A stretch of DNA of 64,000 nucleotides from Durusdinium trenchii (lineage: Eukaryota > Sar > Dinophyceae > Suessiales > Symbiodiniaceae), in contig CAXAMN010026805.1 in NCBI GenBank assembly GCA_963970005.1, positions 1,133,390 through 1,197,389 on the forward strand, in the 5' to 3' direction. Made by a program: the position numbers and the translations under genes. Within the stretch, counting starts at the first letter, position 1. Each line of letters opens with the position of its first letter. The notes under the pieces are model-generated. The model did no database searches, was not told the origin of the DNA, and worked only from the letters and a program-made list of their open reading frames with translations. Shown piece by piece: positions 1 to 10,338 of the stretch.

Positions 1-47
<47 letters not shown>

Positions 48-339
48 GCTACTACGACTACTAGCTACTAGCTACTAGCTACTAGCTACTAACTACGACC
101 TACGACCTACGACCTACGACGTATACGACCTACGACCTACGACCTACGACGTATACGACCTACGACCTACGACCTACTACCTGCTACCTACTACCTACTA
201 CCTACTACCTACTACCTACTACTACTACTACTACTTATACTTACTACTACTACTGCTACCTATACTTACTATTATTTACTACCACTACCACTACCACTAC
301 TACTACTACTGCTACATCTACTACTACTACTACTATTTA

Positions 340-390
<51 letters not shown>

Positions 391-391
391 G

Positions 392-424
<33 letters not shown>

Positions 425-475
425 CCTACTGTTACTAATACTACTGATGCTACTACTACTGCTACTGCTGCTGCT
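1..475. repeat. trinucleotide and heptamer satellite
   Basis: Almost pure TAC/CTA trinucleotide repeat, interrupted at about 85-180 by tandem CTACGAC heptamers that form a roughly 35-bp higher-order unit seen at least twice. Reading frames across it are repeat artefacts. Confidence 0.95.
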
Positions 476-546
476 GTCCTTTCCCCATTATCTTTTTTTC
501 GCACTGTTATTTTTAAATAGTCGTCTTTCCTTTTTCCTGCTACAGC

Positions 547-860
547 CAGTGCATCCAACACTCTGACCACCCCACTACCAGCCTTACCACAGTTACCACA
601 ATTACTTTCCTTTTTGCAGTGACAGTGCCACAAAGATGGATGATAAGGCCCACCTTTGCTTAGCCGTGGTTGCGCCCTCCCCCGCACCCCCTCCCGTTTT
701 TTTTAACAGTTCACATTGCCGTCCATTACCCCTACTCCTACCAGTGCCCCTATCATTCCGACCACCCCACTACGAGTCTTACCGCACTTACCACAACTAC
801 TATCGTGTTTGCGTTGATGCTGCCACAAAGGTGGATGATAAGGCCCACCTTCGCCTAGCG
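547..860 (+). repeat. two diverged direct copies of a ~119-bp segment
   Basis: Positions 547-665 and 742-860 align along their whole length. Both start CAGTGC, share CTGACCACCCCACTA-like and TTACCACA-like blocks and end with GATGGATGATAAGGCCCACC or its GGTGG variant. The period is about 195 bp. No coding function is seen. Confidence 0.7.
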
Positions 861-2274
861 TAACAGCCAGAACCTTCGCTTAGTAGGAAGCGCTGTGCCC
901 TACTACTACTATTACATACTATTACTACTCCTCCTCCTCCTCCTACTACTACTACTGCTACTGTCCTTTCCCCATTCTCCTTGTTTTCGCTGTGAATATT
1001 TTTTTGATGCTGATCCTTGTATTCTTTTGATCGCTCACCATCCCTACCAACCCGGGCCATCCTTTCAACCGGACCGAAGAACCGCTGGAGCTCGGCAGAC
1101 CGAAGCTCGGCCAGACAGGACTGCACAGGCGCCATCCGGCAGGGACTGTAGGTCGAGCATCTGAAGCTGCCCATTTGTTATCTCGGCTTTATGGACCCTA
1201 ACCTGTGAGTGTTTAACCCTGCTTTTGGTCCTCTTTGTATGTTGCAGGCCTCAAACACACCGCGACAGAAGATCACACAGCTCGACCGCGATGGCGATGT
1301 TCGTTTCACTCGACACGACTGGCAAACAGGTCGACTCGACGGTCGATCCTTCGTGTCTCAGGTCCGTCGCTCCCGGCGCGCCATGAGTATGGACCAGAAA
1401 CCGTCCGTGACGTTGCCCAATCAGCCAGAGGAGGAGACTGGAGACGCATGGCACGCATGGCTCCCAAAGTATGTCTGATAACATTGACATGAATCTTTGC
1501 TCCGTTCGTAGCGATGCCCTTTGCTCCTAGTAGCTTCTTGCTCCTAGCAGTGCGGCCAGGAGCCCCGAGTAGCGTCCTTGCTCCGTTCGCAGCGATGCCC
1601 TTTGCTCCTAGTTGCTTCTTGCTCCTATGTTCATGAATCCTGTGACTGGAGAGAATGTTGGATTCTCTGGCGGCGTTGGGGTCCCCAATAGCCCTAAGGC
1701 CAACAGAATGAGGTTGTCACTTGTTGTTTAGGCTGGACTTTTGCACAGGAGTTGTCCTCCGGTGATGCTGACCTCCCTGAGCTGCAGCGACGAACCGCTT
1801 CCAAGCCTACAGACTACCTGCCATCACTCTCCGTGAAGCGCCGGGCTGGCAACTGGTTCAAACTCCAGCCGAAGATGCCTACGGAGCGATCAATACCACA
1901 CGGATACGACGGATACGTGATACGATGTTCGGTGACAACATGACAACATGGTACGACCAGTCTTTGCCTTCTTTGTACCATTGCTTGGCAGGGGCCGGGC
2001 CTTGTTTTTTGGTGCCAGTGAAGCTGTGTTGCTTTTCATGCCCGAATCGGCGCCCCTACTCCAGGACAAACGTATGGGCAAATCAAAGACCATGAAGGCC
2101 AAGGCGAAGGCCGAGACCGTGAACAACGGGACGCCCTCGAAGACCACGCCGGAGAAGAGGATGCATGGCTTGGGTCGTGATTGACCTGCACTACAGGAAC
2201 TCCTTGCGAGAAGGGATAGACAAGACAGAAAGGGCAGGAATGACACACAGTCACACTTATATCATATCTATATA
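861..2274. other. no gene assigned; microsatellite and repeat-bearing
   Basis: Holds a CTA/CTC microsatellite (about 895-962) and one copy of dispersed repeat family A (1495-1629). The open frames at 1209-1478 and 1948-2184 have no recognisable domain or convincing splice-linked partner. Confidence 0.5.
1495..1629 (+). repeat. dispersed minisatellite family A, copy 1
   Basis: Tandem variants of TTGCTCCTAGTAGC and CTTCTTGCTCCTAG with an embedded GGCCAGGAGCCCC block. The same words recur at 6087, 9043, 33000 and 62583. Confidence 0.8.
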
Positions 2275-2358
2275 TACCAGGACCCTCCAAGGGGTGTCTA
2301 TTTATAGCCGCTTAGCTGTTAAGAAGTGTCCATTAACCACCCCTTGAAGGTCCTGGTA
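2275..2358. repeat. imperfect inverted repeat (foldback)
   Basis: The left arm at 2275-2296 (TACCAGGACC ... CAAGGGGTG) is complementary to the right arm at 2338-2358, with one small mismatch or bulge and a loop of about 41 nt. It is flanked by TA-rich DNA. It may be a small foldback or MITE-like relic; no target-site duplication was identified. Confidence 0.65.
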
Positions 2359-2411
2359 CACTCATATATGCATCATCTATAGACACTACGTGTCCTCACC
2401 TGGTTTTGGCG

Positions 2412-2556
2412 GCGGAATCTCGACCCGGCCACCCACCGGTGCGACCAAGGACCAAGACCCGGCAGTCCTCGGTGAGTGATGCGACCGCTTGCGTCCCCAC
2501 CCCTCGAGCCGCTGGCGACACCCAGAAGTCGCCAGGGGCGGAAGAGTCAAGGGCGA
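2412..2556 (+). CDS. candidate exon, unassigned (possible channel N-terminus)
   Basis: An open, GC-rich stretch encoding a basic, Ser/Thr/Pro-rich segment (PRTKTRQSSVSDA, then RAAGDTQKSPGAEES). It could be part of the cytoplasmic N-terminus of the downstream ion channel. No domain is recognised and its splice boundaries were not pinned down. Confidence 0.3.
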
Positions 2557-3280
2557 TACAGGAGATGGGTCCAGGCATTTTTGGAGGCTTGGCAGTTGAT
2601 AGAGTAGCTTTTGCCAGAGGTGTTTCCTCAAAAAGTTATTTGTCCCCAAGGTTGCAGACCTGCACTAAGAGGTCAGTTCTTAGGGGAGGGGCATCCATTC
2701 AACTCTGGGGCTGATGGCAACGGGTTCCTTGAGGGCTTGGGATGCTGTTCTTTTTTTTGTGTAAGGGATCAATCCAAGGATGCCCCCCAAAGCATCCCCA
2801 AACGATGGTTGGACAGCAAACACATATAGAAAGACTTTCTTCAACCAAGCACGACTTCGCACATCCGGCATTGATGGGGTCTTACCACAAAACCAACCGG
2901 CGCCAATTGGGAACTCTCACTAAACCGTTTGGACCAAACCGACGCTTCGCCGATGGAGCCGACGTTCCAAAGGACGAATGCACTCAGAGTTCTCCGTCGA
3001 GTCCTTGCAGAGGTATGCCCTGGAAGGCCGATCGAGCGAGATGAAGGATCGGGGATGGAAAAGGTTGGAGCCGCGATATGGCTGAGATGACCATAGTTCT
3101 CTTGCAAGTGACCACAAAAGTGCCACATAACGGCTTGTTTCATGAAGATTTCCAGCTTTCTTTGGCTGTAGTGAAGCACAACATCACCTTTGCACAGGGG
3201 CGACCGATCTGTTTCTTTGGCTCTTCCTTCGGGGGCCGACGAAGATGAGTTTCTGATGTTCTGATGATGAATTTTTGAAG

Positions 3281-3402
3281 AGCACGGGGCCTTCAGCTGG
3301 TTCCACGGTCCCAACTGATTCCACGCCTGCGGCAGGCATGGGCCACGAGACGCTGGGCGAACGAAAGTCAGTTTCTTTTCACAGCCCACATGGAACCCCA
3401 AT
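3281..3402 (+). CDS. channel exon: cytoplasmic N-terminal segment (probable)
   Basis: Open after an AAG acceptor. It encodes a Ser/Thr/Pro-rich stretch ending in ETLGERKSVSFHSPHGTPM, typical of a phosphorylatable channel tail. A GC donor at 3403 leaves phase 2, which matches the G that opens the S1 exon at 3741. Upstream exons are unknown. Confidence 0.45.
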
Positions 3403-6400
3403 GCAAGATCCTTGATGTCTTTCAAGAGAGCCTGGCAATGGCATCAATGCGGCAAGCCCGGCCTTCACACTCGCCCACGTCCAGTCCTAGAGTTCGTATA
3501 CACTTTGATACATGTAATACGTCATTCGGCAACTCGGTGAGGCCACCGAATTAGATAAGTCATCGCAAGTAGATACCCTACGAATCCGGGCCCTCAAATA
3601 CGGTTTGGTTCGGGTCCGGACCCCTGCTATGGCAATCGAGGGTCAGAAACGCCTTACACCCCCGTGGAAGGCCCGTGCCACCGACGCCTCTTTCCGGCCA
3701 TGGCCTCGTTCCTTACCCTCACTCGCTTACCTCGCTCGAGGTCCGCAGAGAACCGATGCACCGACATCGTGAGCCACCCGATGTTTGAACGCTTTATGAT
3801 GCTGATCGTGGGATTGAATGTGATCGAGCTTGCGGTCAGTGTGGAGTTCGACTACAATGCATCCAATCCAACGCTCCATTCATGCTTGGCCGCCTGAATT
3901 CTTTGCACGGATTTGTGTTTGGTGTCCTTGTTTTCACCTTTTGATATTTTTTTGTATTTTTTGTGGTCCCCAATTGATAGAAACGGTTTCCACTGCATTT
4001 GGTGGTGATCTACATTTCTATCTATATTTAGAGGTCTCTACATAAGTGCCATGAGCCCAAATATGTCATAAGGGAGCTGTCCTTCTTCGCTTTGAAGGTA
4101 CTAGTGGCTTTGGCTTTGTCATCCATTTTGGAAGTGTATTAGAATGACAACAGTCAGGTCATTATCGAAAATATTTTCTGTGGCATCTTTACGGTGGAAA
4201 TTATCCTCAGATCCTTCACTTATAAGCGATTCCTGCATTTGCTACAAGATGGATGGTTCCTCTTTGCGCCCTGGCATCTGAAAGATTCTGAAAGCATGAA
4301 ATCGCATGGAAACGAGGAAAGGAACGAGCACCGAACACTGCCATCGATCCCGTTTTCGAGGCTGAGGTGAGTGCCAACGAAAGTTTCAAAGGTTAACGGT
4401 TGACCAACGATGATCAAACCGCAAAGGCAGGCCCAGAGCCAATAATCGCCCAATGTGTTTACACCACCCCCCCCCGCGTCGGGTCCCAAGGGTTGTCGAC
4501 TTGACTGCTTCGTCTCCGTCCTTCGACCGGTCGGGTGCTCCGTCTGGTTCACGGGTCCTCCGACTTGACTGCCGATCTCCGACTTTCTCGAGCCGCTCGT
4601 GTCGCTCCGCGGTGGTTTGAAGTTCCTCGACACCCGAGGACTTTTTGCTGGTGTTGTTGATGATTTGGGAGTCCTGGGTGATGCCTTTTCTGACCGCCTC
4701 TTGGCCGAGCGAGAGAGACATGGCCCACGAGGACGACTGAAAGGGTGAACGATTTGAGGCTCAATCTGAGGCCTATCAGCTCTATTGCAGAAGAATGGCA
4801 TCAATATCCATGGTGATTGTTGCTCTATGAAATGGGGATCCTTTACCTCTATGATATGGGGTTTCCGGGGCTCATCTCATAGAGCAGGGCCAGCGGGGCA
4901 AACGAGCATGTGACCTGAAGCATCATTTTATAGAAGGAAAGCTGGTGATGTTGAGTAACCAAATTAAACATATAGACGGATGTTGAAATTCAATTTCATA
5001 GTGGATCTGAGGTGCCTTGTTAACTTGGTTTATGGATGTTAGAATTCCATTTTATAGTGGACTTGATTGTTATAGGGGTGGTGATTCTTCAGGTGGCAGA
5101 TGACAGAACCTGATCCGCAACGTCCGTCAAGTGAAAAAGAAGTCCTGTTTGAGCTGAGCAGTTATGTGCACAATGTCATTTCATAGAAACTAAAGAAGAT
5201 ATGTTTGTAGATTGTTGATATACGTGAAATTCCATTTTATAGAAGGAGCGCAGTTGTTGTCAACCTACTGATGTAGATATGTCTTGAGTTGAAATCCCAC
5301 ATTATAGTAGCACCTGGTTTTCCATTATATAGACATTTTTTATGTTTTGATCCTTTGTAACTCATTTCATAGCCACCATTTCTCTATGAAATGCTCTGTA
5401 AAGCATCGAACCCATCAATCACCGGGGATGCATCAATTCATATCAATTCACGTGAGATCGTGTGAGCATGTTTGAGCATTTGGTCAGCTGAAACGCCTAC
5501 ATTAATGAGGACAGATTTTTGCATCGTAGCCTTGCTGGCCAGATGCACTCTGATTGAAATCGTTCTACCAGGCTCTTCCAAACAAACAGCCATCCCATCA
5601 CATGTCAAAGTTCTGCAAACAACCCTGCTTGAACCCCCACATCAATCTTGGAATGCACTATACTTCCCAGCAACTTAAACCAACATGGCATAAAATTGTC
5701 ATTTTTTGAAGGCCTCAGCCTGGCGTCTCAAGGCATTCCATTGGTTCAAAGATCGATGGCGGCCTTTTTTGGGAAGGAGTCACAAAGGGGTGTTTAGTCC
5801 CCAAGTGAGTTACAGTTGATCATGGACACCCTTATCCTCCAAGTTCGGCCCCCATCCTCCATGTGACTCCTGGTTTTTCTCCCCACAGCCCACGCCGCCG
5901 AGGCTTCTGGACCGATCCACGCGAGCTTTGAGAGCAGCGGAGCCTGGCGCATGGCACGGATCTTCCGCGTGCTACGCACCGCGCGCATGGCCCGGCTGGT
6001 ACGGTTGCTGCCGGAGCCGCCGGTTCGCATTGATGTTCGCAGGGTGGCGGGTGTTTGTTTGTTTGTTTGCCCGCTTTGTTTGCGTCCTTGCTCCTAGTAG
6101 TGAGGCCAGGAGCCCCTAGTAGCATCCTTGCTCCTGTTTGTTTGTTTGTTTGTTTGTATGTGTGTGCGTATGGGACCACTCTGACATTCAAGAAGGGCAT
6201 GGCGTCACGTCGCGCTTCATGGAAAGGCTTTGAGCAAATGAAGGGAACACCTGGCTTCGGTGAACTGAAGACTCGCAGTTTGCTCTCTCAAGGTTGATGA
6301 TCCTCATCAAAGGGATGCTGGTGGCATGTCGTTCCGTATTTTTCACCTTGCTGTTGCTTGCCTGCAGCTGGCAATCAAGCTGGCTCAACACCATGGGGCT

Positions 6401-9400
6401 ATGGCTGGTCACCACACATAAATGCATTACAGGGCACCCGGCGTTGTTGCGATGCGTTGTAATTAGACTTCCCTATGCCCCACAAATGGAATTGGCCCCT
6501 CTCAAGAAAGAGTAGGAGTAGCTATGCCTGCACGAATCTATACGGCTACTGCTACTTAAACGTACTCTGAAAGCAACAGTTTCGTTGGAAAGCCAATCAA
6601 AAAGGTGCCGTAACCATCGAACCGTTGTGAGTGCTCAGGCGTATATGGCAATAGTCGTGCCACCTCTACCCATGAGTCAGTTACTGACAACCGGGGCCGC
6701 AATGTAGCAATATATGTTTTGGCAATCCAACCCACATCCTCCTGCAAACCGCGTGAGGAACTGTGGTGAAGTGCACAGAGAAGAGGCATCCCCCAAAGAA
6801 TCTTAGGTCCACGTTAGGTTCGGGGCACCCGCAGGGTCTCACGTTTCCGCGCTTTGGAAAAGTGTCCGGCCAGGCTCCTGCTGATCATCACGTTTGTATT
6901 CAGCATCGCTTTTCTGGAACTGGGCCGCGGAACTGATCTGGAGTCGGAATTCTTCCCCTCCATCCTGTGACTTGGAAACACAATGAAACACATCAATCCC
7001 AGTGGGGGAGGAAGGAAGACGTTTGAGCTTACCTGGCCATGGTTGTCCTGAGTCCTTTTTGAACAATTCCAGTGAGTCCCCTAGGCCTAGTTAGATTGCC
7101 TGGTTCACAGCACGTAACATGGTAGCTGACGAGCTTGGCACCTTCCCACCTTCCTCTTGCAGCGGCAGCACTTCCCTTCTCACACCTTTGGCCTCAGGTC
7201 CTCCGTGGTGACTCTGATTTTGCACTGCATCGTGCCGGATCAGGAGGTCTTTTTTCGGATTGTCGCACAAGACAATCCGGGCCTTGGGCTGTTGGTCTTG
7301 TTGTTCATCCTCTTAGGCTCTCTCACTGTCATGAGCCTTGGCTGAAAACAGTACAGGCCGTAAACGGCGGCCGTAAGAGGCCTCGGCTCTGGGATTTGGG
7401 GTTCGTGCAGGGGATGGAAAAGGAGTTAGACTCAATATGACTCATATCATATCATATCATATTATATATCATAAGATCTCATAGCATAGTTGGAGTTAGT
7501 ACCGTGTAAATAGTTAGGGTGTATATCGGAATCCTCCATCTGCCCCACATGGCTGGCCGTCGTCAGTAAGACATGCCCGAGTGGCAAATGCAATCATGAA
7601 TCGCGGCCTGGCAGATTTCTTTGTAGACCGAAACCTTCGGCGACTTTCCTGTGGCCAAGAGCCAAGTCTGGATAGTTTGGAAGAGATAGAGAGGCAACTA
7701 GCTAACTAGCTGATGACCTCCACGGTTTGTTCTTGGGTGCCTGTTGGCTCTCATACTTTTCCAACGATTGGGATTGTGCAAGGTAGTGACAAAGCAGCCG
7801 TGGAGCTACTCTTCAATCAAGGTCTCATTGCCAAATGGGCAGGTGAAGATGGACGAACTGTCCACTCCACTCTGCTTTACCCACACCGCCCTAGCGGCTC
7901 TAATGACTACAGGAGAGATTGAAGGAGAGTACTGATTGGTATCGGACAAGTAGAGGGCGGACTTCAAGGCAAAAAGTAGGGGAGCGGAGAAAGCAAGTAT
8001 TATACCGAGTGAAGTAGGGAGCACATTAAAAGGATTCAACAGGAAAGAGCTTCATTTGCCAATCCCTTGACCAATGAATTCTTGCCATTCCGGGGCTGGC
8101 CTGGACAAGTCCAACCCACAGCCCAATTTGAAAAGGCTTTACCTCCAATGGACATAGAGACCGTCCTCCTTCCCATCACCGCTGAACTTGATGCCTAGGA
8201 ACATGCTGCTTGGCGTGCTGGTCGAAGCTGCAACTGGGCGGATTTGGGGCATGTGGAGACACCTTGGAGATGCCATATGGAGATGTTTGATTGGTGACAC
8301 CTGGGATTCGGATGCATACTTTGATGGGAGATGTGCCACACATGTTGGACCGTTCCGCATCCGTTCAGCATCAAGGTGAAGACGGTCTCCACCATTGAGC
8401 GGGAGCAAATGGTAGCAGACTTTGCTCGGAGGGTGGAATCTACCGGGCATCGGCGAGCGTTGAAATGGGTCATAAAAATTAAAAGACCAAACAAACCATG
8501 CACTGAAACCCGGAGTGTAGTAGTGACAGAAGCTTTGCTTGTAATTAGCTTGGTGGTTCAGACGGGTCACAGCAAAGCTCTATTCTTTGGTGGTTCCGGC
8601 TGAGCTGTGGAGATTCTGAGGTGCCATCTCTCCACAGCACACATTTTTGACCAATGCGCCAAGCTGTCTCAAGCTAGGAGAGACGATCTCAACTTCCCTC
8701 GTAGCATACCCTCTTTCAAATTATCGGTGAAAATCCACACCGTGGTCATATATCGTGTTTTTTGAAGATGTTGTCCAGGACACAGTGAGGAAGTTGCGCC
8801 CTTTGAGCTTTTGCACTTTTGCAGCCTTCACCTTGAAGGCCCTAGATACCCGATTAGGCACGATGAGCAATCTGCTACCAGCAGGTGCTTTGGCAGCTGA
8901 TCCAAAGCGACAAAGAGGATCCTGATGCGACCTGACACGTGATGGGGAGTGCGAGGATGCACGTGTTTGAACATGATGTCTGGGGTGGTTTGGCTTGTGG
9001 CACGACTCGCAAGAAGGAACACAAAGGATGCAGCTAGTAACTATGCCCTTGTTACTAGTAGCTTCTTGCTACTAGTGGTAATGTCCTTGCTACTAGTAGC
9101 GATGCTCTTGTTAGTATTTGCTAAGGATGTAGTGATGTGATTCGATCTTATGAGCTTGGCCAAGTTGCCACTCTTGGGTGATGTGTGGGTGCCAGAGTGG
9201 CGGCCGGCTCACTTGGGAGCGGCCAGAAAAGTAAAAATGGATTGCACTCCATATCAATTTATGGTTTCGTGACTGCGCCTTCATACTTTCATTACCTTCC
9301 CTTAGCTTGCTAGGCCCTTTTTATTCATACATGACCTATCAAGCGCGCAGCTTGCTTTGCCAGTTGCGGGGTCACCGTTGGTCCGTTTGGCGGCCCCTAC

Positions 9401-10338
9401 TTGCAAGTCCCGTTTGGTCGGTGAGGAAGATGACTACTGCGATCGAATGATCTCGGAGAAGGAGTTCAAGTCATTGTTGCGGAAACCGATGCTTAGGCCT
9501 TTCTAAGGGCCAGCATTGGCATGCGGAACGGACCGGGTGTTTCATGGCCGGTTTCGAAGGCAGACAGTATGGACCACATGTGCGGTACAAGTATCACGGT
9601 CGTTGAACACAAGCAGGAAGGGTGCTTTTCAGGGGGAAAACCAGGGATCGACAAAGCGTGGCCCGGCTTTCTGTGAAAAACCCACAAATGGATTGAGTGA
9701 ATCGATGCAAGGCCCACGATCCAGCGCAAGGTTCCAGGTTTTGGGTTCCTTTTTCCATCCGCATGCTTGGCGGACGTTGCGGAAACACTCGAGGAAAGCG
9801 GTCAAAGCCTTGGCAAAGCTTGGGGTTGATGCATCCAGCGCAGTGGACTATGGCAAGATGCTGTTTGAGGATGATGGATCCGTGCTGTGACTGTGCAGTG
9901 GGTGACATGTGAAGGGAAGGATGGGGAGGGTGAACCTTGATGTGGGTCCCATTCATGTCCCATTATGCCTTGCCTTCCATTTGGACAAAAAAGCTGTGCT
10001 TGGACTATTTGTAACAGCTGCCCTCAGATTCGATAGTCAACCGCAAATCAATTTGTAGCATTGTTGCTGCGAAGTTGTTACATGTTATGTAACACACTGG
10101 GACCCCACACTGGGCCAAGCTTCTACTGTTGGAGGTAATTTTCTCTTTTTGACCACCGCTGGACACCGCACCACACGGTTTTTCGTACACGACTGGCGCC
10201 ACAAATCAGGTGTCGTTCATGGACTTCATGCGAGCGATGTTGGCCTTGCGCGGCTCCAATAAGACCACGGTCAAAGACATGGTCGAGCTGCGGAAGTATG
10301 TGGGCGAGGAGTCCGGAGTCCCAGGACCGTCCGCGAAG
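3281..10338 (+). CDS. voltage-gated cation channel (one 6-TM domain), multi-exon
   Basis: Thirteen phase-compatible exons give one six-transmembrane voltage-gated channel domain of the sodium/calcium channel-like type common in dinoflagellates. In order they encode an N-terminal Ser-rich segment, S1, S2 (ENIFCGIFTVEIILR), S3 (DFLLVLLMIWESW), S4 with seven arginines at every third residue, the S4-S5 linker (ELMILIKGM), S5, the pore region, S6 (LTVMNMLLGVLVEA) and an EF-hand-like tail (ISEKEFKSLL, ALRGSNKTTVKD). Exons: 3281-3402, 3741-3888, 4158-4265, 4639-4705, 5889-6015, 6293-6352, 6874-6966, 7198-7332, 8199-8229, 8376-8432, 9426-9487, 9794-9881, 10210-10338. The true start and the C-terminal exons after 10338 are not located. 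Ion selectivity is not predicted. Five to six of the introns use GC and two use GA donors. Confidence 0.8.
3741..3888 (+). CDS. channel exon: S1
   Basis: After CTCGAG|G the frame encodes SHPMFERFMMLIVGLNVIEL, the pre-S1 and S1 segment typical of dinoflagellate channels. The 3' end is ambiguous: GC donors are possible after AAT (3855) or after TTG (3888), both phase 0. Confidence 0.75.
4158..4265 (+). CDS. channel exon: S2
   Basis: 36 codons from TCAG|GTC to TTT|GC. They encode ENIFCGIFTVEIILR with the conserved Asn/Glu pattern of S2, then a basic linker and DGWFLF. The phase 0 end fits the S3 exon. Confidence 0.85.
4639..4705 (+). CDS. channel exon: S3
   Basis: Starts after CCCGAG|G. It encodes DFLLVLLMIWESWVMPFL, with the S3 aspartate directly following DGWFLF of the S2 exon. 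The end is a phase-1 GC or GA donor near 4706-4712, which fits the next exon. Confidence 0.75.
4824..5393. repeat. array of spaced CATTTTATAG-like motifs in a channel intron
   Basis: At least eleven copies of a 10-mer close to CATTT(T/C)ATAG occur in 570 bp, at about 4824(-), 4849(-), 4873, 4924, 4992, 5048, 5177, 5233, 5298, 5333, 5363 and 5384(-). The sequence between copies is not repeated. It lies in the intron between the S3 and S4 exons. Confidence 0.7.
5889..6015 (+). CDS. channel exon: S4 voltage sensor
   Basis: After CACAG the frame encodes an S3-S4 loop and then W-R-M-A-R-I-F-R-V-L-R-T-A-R-M-A-R-L-V-R. Seven arginines fall at exact three-residue spacing, followed by LLPE. A GC donor at 6016 (phase 2) joins the LMILIKGM exon. 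This is the clearest evidence that the gene is a voltage-gated channel. Confidence 0.92.
6087..6140 (+). repeat. dispersed minisatellite family A, copy 2
   Basis: CCTTGCTCCTAGTAGTGAGG, then CCAGGAGCCCCTAGTAGC and TCCTTGCTCCTG, followed by GTTT tetramers. Intronic. Confidence 0.8.
6293..6352 (+). CDS. channel exon: S4-S5 linker and start of S5
   Basis: Encodes LMILIKGMLVACRSVFFTL. The wording matches the S4-S5 linker of this channel family. It ends with GT at 6353 (or GC at 6350), phase 2, fitting exon 6874. Confidence 0.85.
6874..6966 (+). CDS. channel exon: S5 end and pore turret
   Basis: Encodes LLLIITFVFSIAFLEL, a hydrophobic S5, then an acidic turret ending EFFPSI. GT donor at 6967, phase 2. 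Confidence 0.85.
7198..7332 (+). CDS. channel exon: pore helix, selectivity loop and S6 start
   Basis: Encodes SSVVTLILHCIVPDQEVFF, then LGLLVLLFILLGSLTVM. The last codon is split and completed by the next exon to give LTVMNMLL. The intron begins GA (7333). Confidence 0.88.
7441..7475. repeat. AT-rich CATAT pentamer microsatellite
   Basis: Tandem CATAT units followed by a TA-rich tail, inside a channel intron. Confidence 0.8.
8199..8229 (+). CDS. channel micro-exon: S6 end
   Basis: A 31-nt exon encoding NMLLGVLVEA, the conserved end of S6. Acceptor TAG|G, donor GC at 8230. Its phases fit both neighbours. Confidence 0.82.
8376..8432 (+). CDS. channel exon: post-S6 helix
   Basis: 19 codons, VKTVSTIEREQMVADFARR, the charged helix directly after S6 in this family. 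GT donor at 8433. Confidence 0.82.
9043..9115 (+). repeat. dispersed minisatellite family A, copy 3
   Basis: Tandem GTTACTAGTAGC, CTTCTTGCTACTAGTGG and CTTGCTACTAGTAGCGATG units. Intronic. Confidence 0.8.
9426..9487 (+). CDS. channel exon: EF-hand-like segment
   Basis: Encodes EDDYCDRMISEKEFKSLLRK and ends inside a Pro codon. It resembles the degenerate EF hand in the C-terminal tail of dinoflagellate channels. Donor GA at 9488. Confidence 0.8.
9794..9881 (+). CDS. channel exon: C-terminal tail
   Basis: Completes the Pro codon and encodes KAVKALAKLGVDASSAVDYG, then KMLFEDDGS. The family pattern LxKPxAVxALxxxGVD is intact across the junction. GT donor at 9882. Confidence 0.82.
10210..10338 (+). 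CDS. channel exon: C-terminal tail, LRGSN motif
   Basis: 43 codons beginning VSFMDFMRAMLALRGSNKTT and continuing VKDMVELRKYV. The LxLRGSNxxTVKDxVxLRK block is highly conserved in these channels. GT donor at 10339; later exons were not found. Confidence 0.85.

Noticed and set aside
1..475. Direct-repeat array as a CRISPR
   Set aside because: Simple tri- and heptanucleotide repeats without spacers in a eukaryotic genome.
5504..5580. FCIVALLARCTLIEIVLP as the S3 exon of the channel
   Set aside because: Wrong splice phase; the 4639 exon fits in sequence, Asp position and phase.
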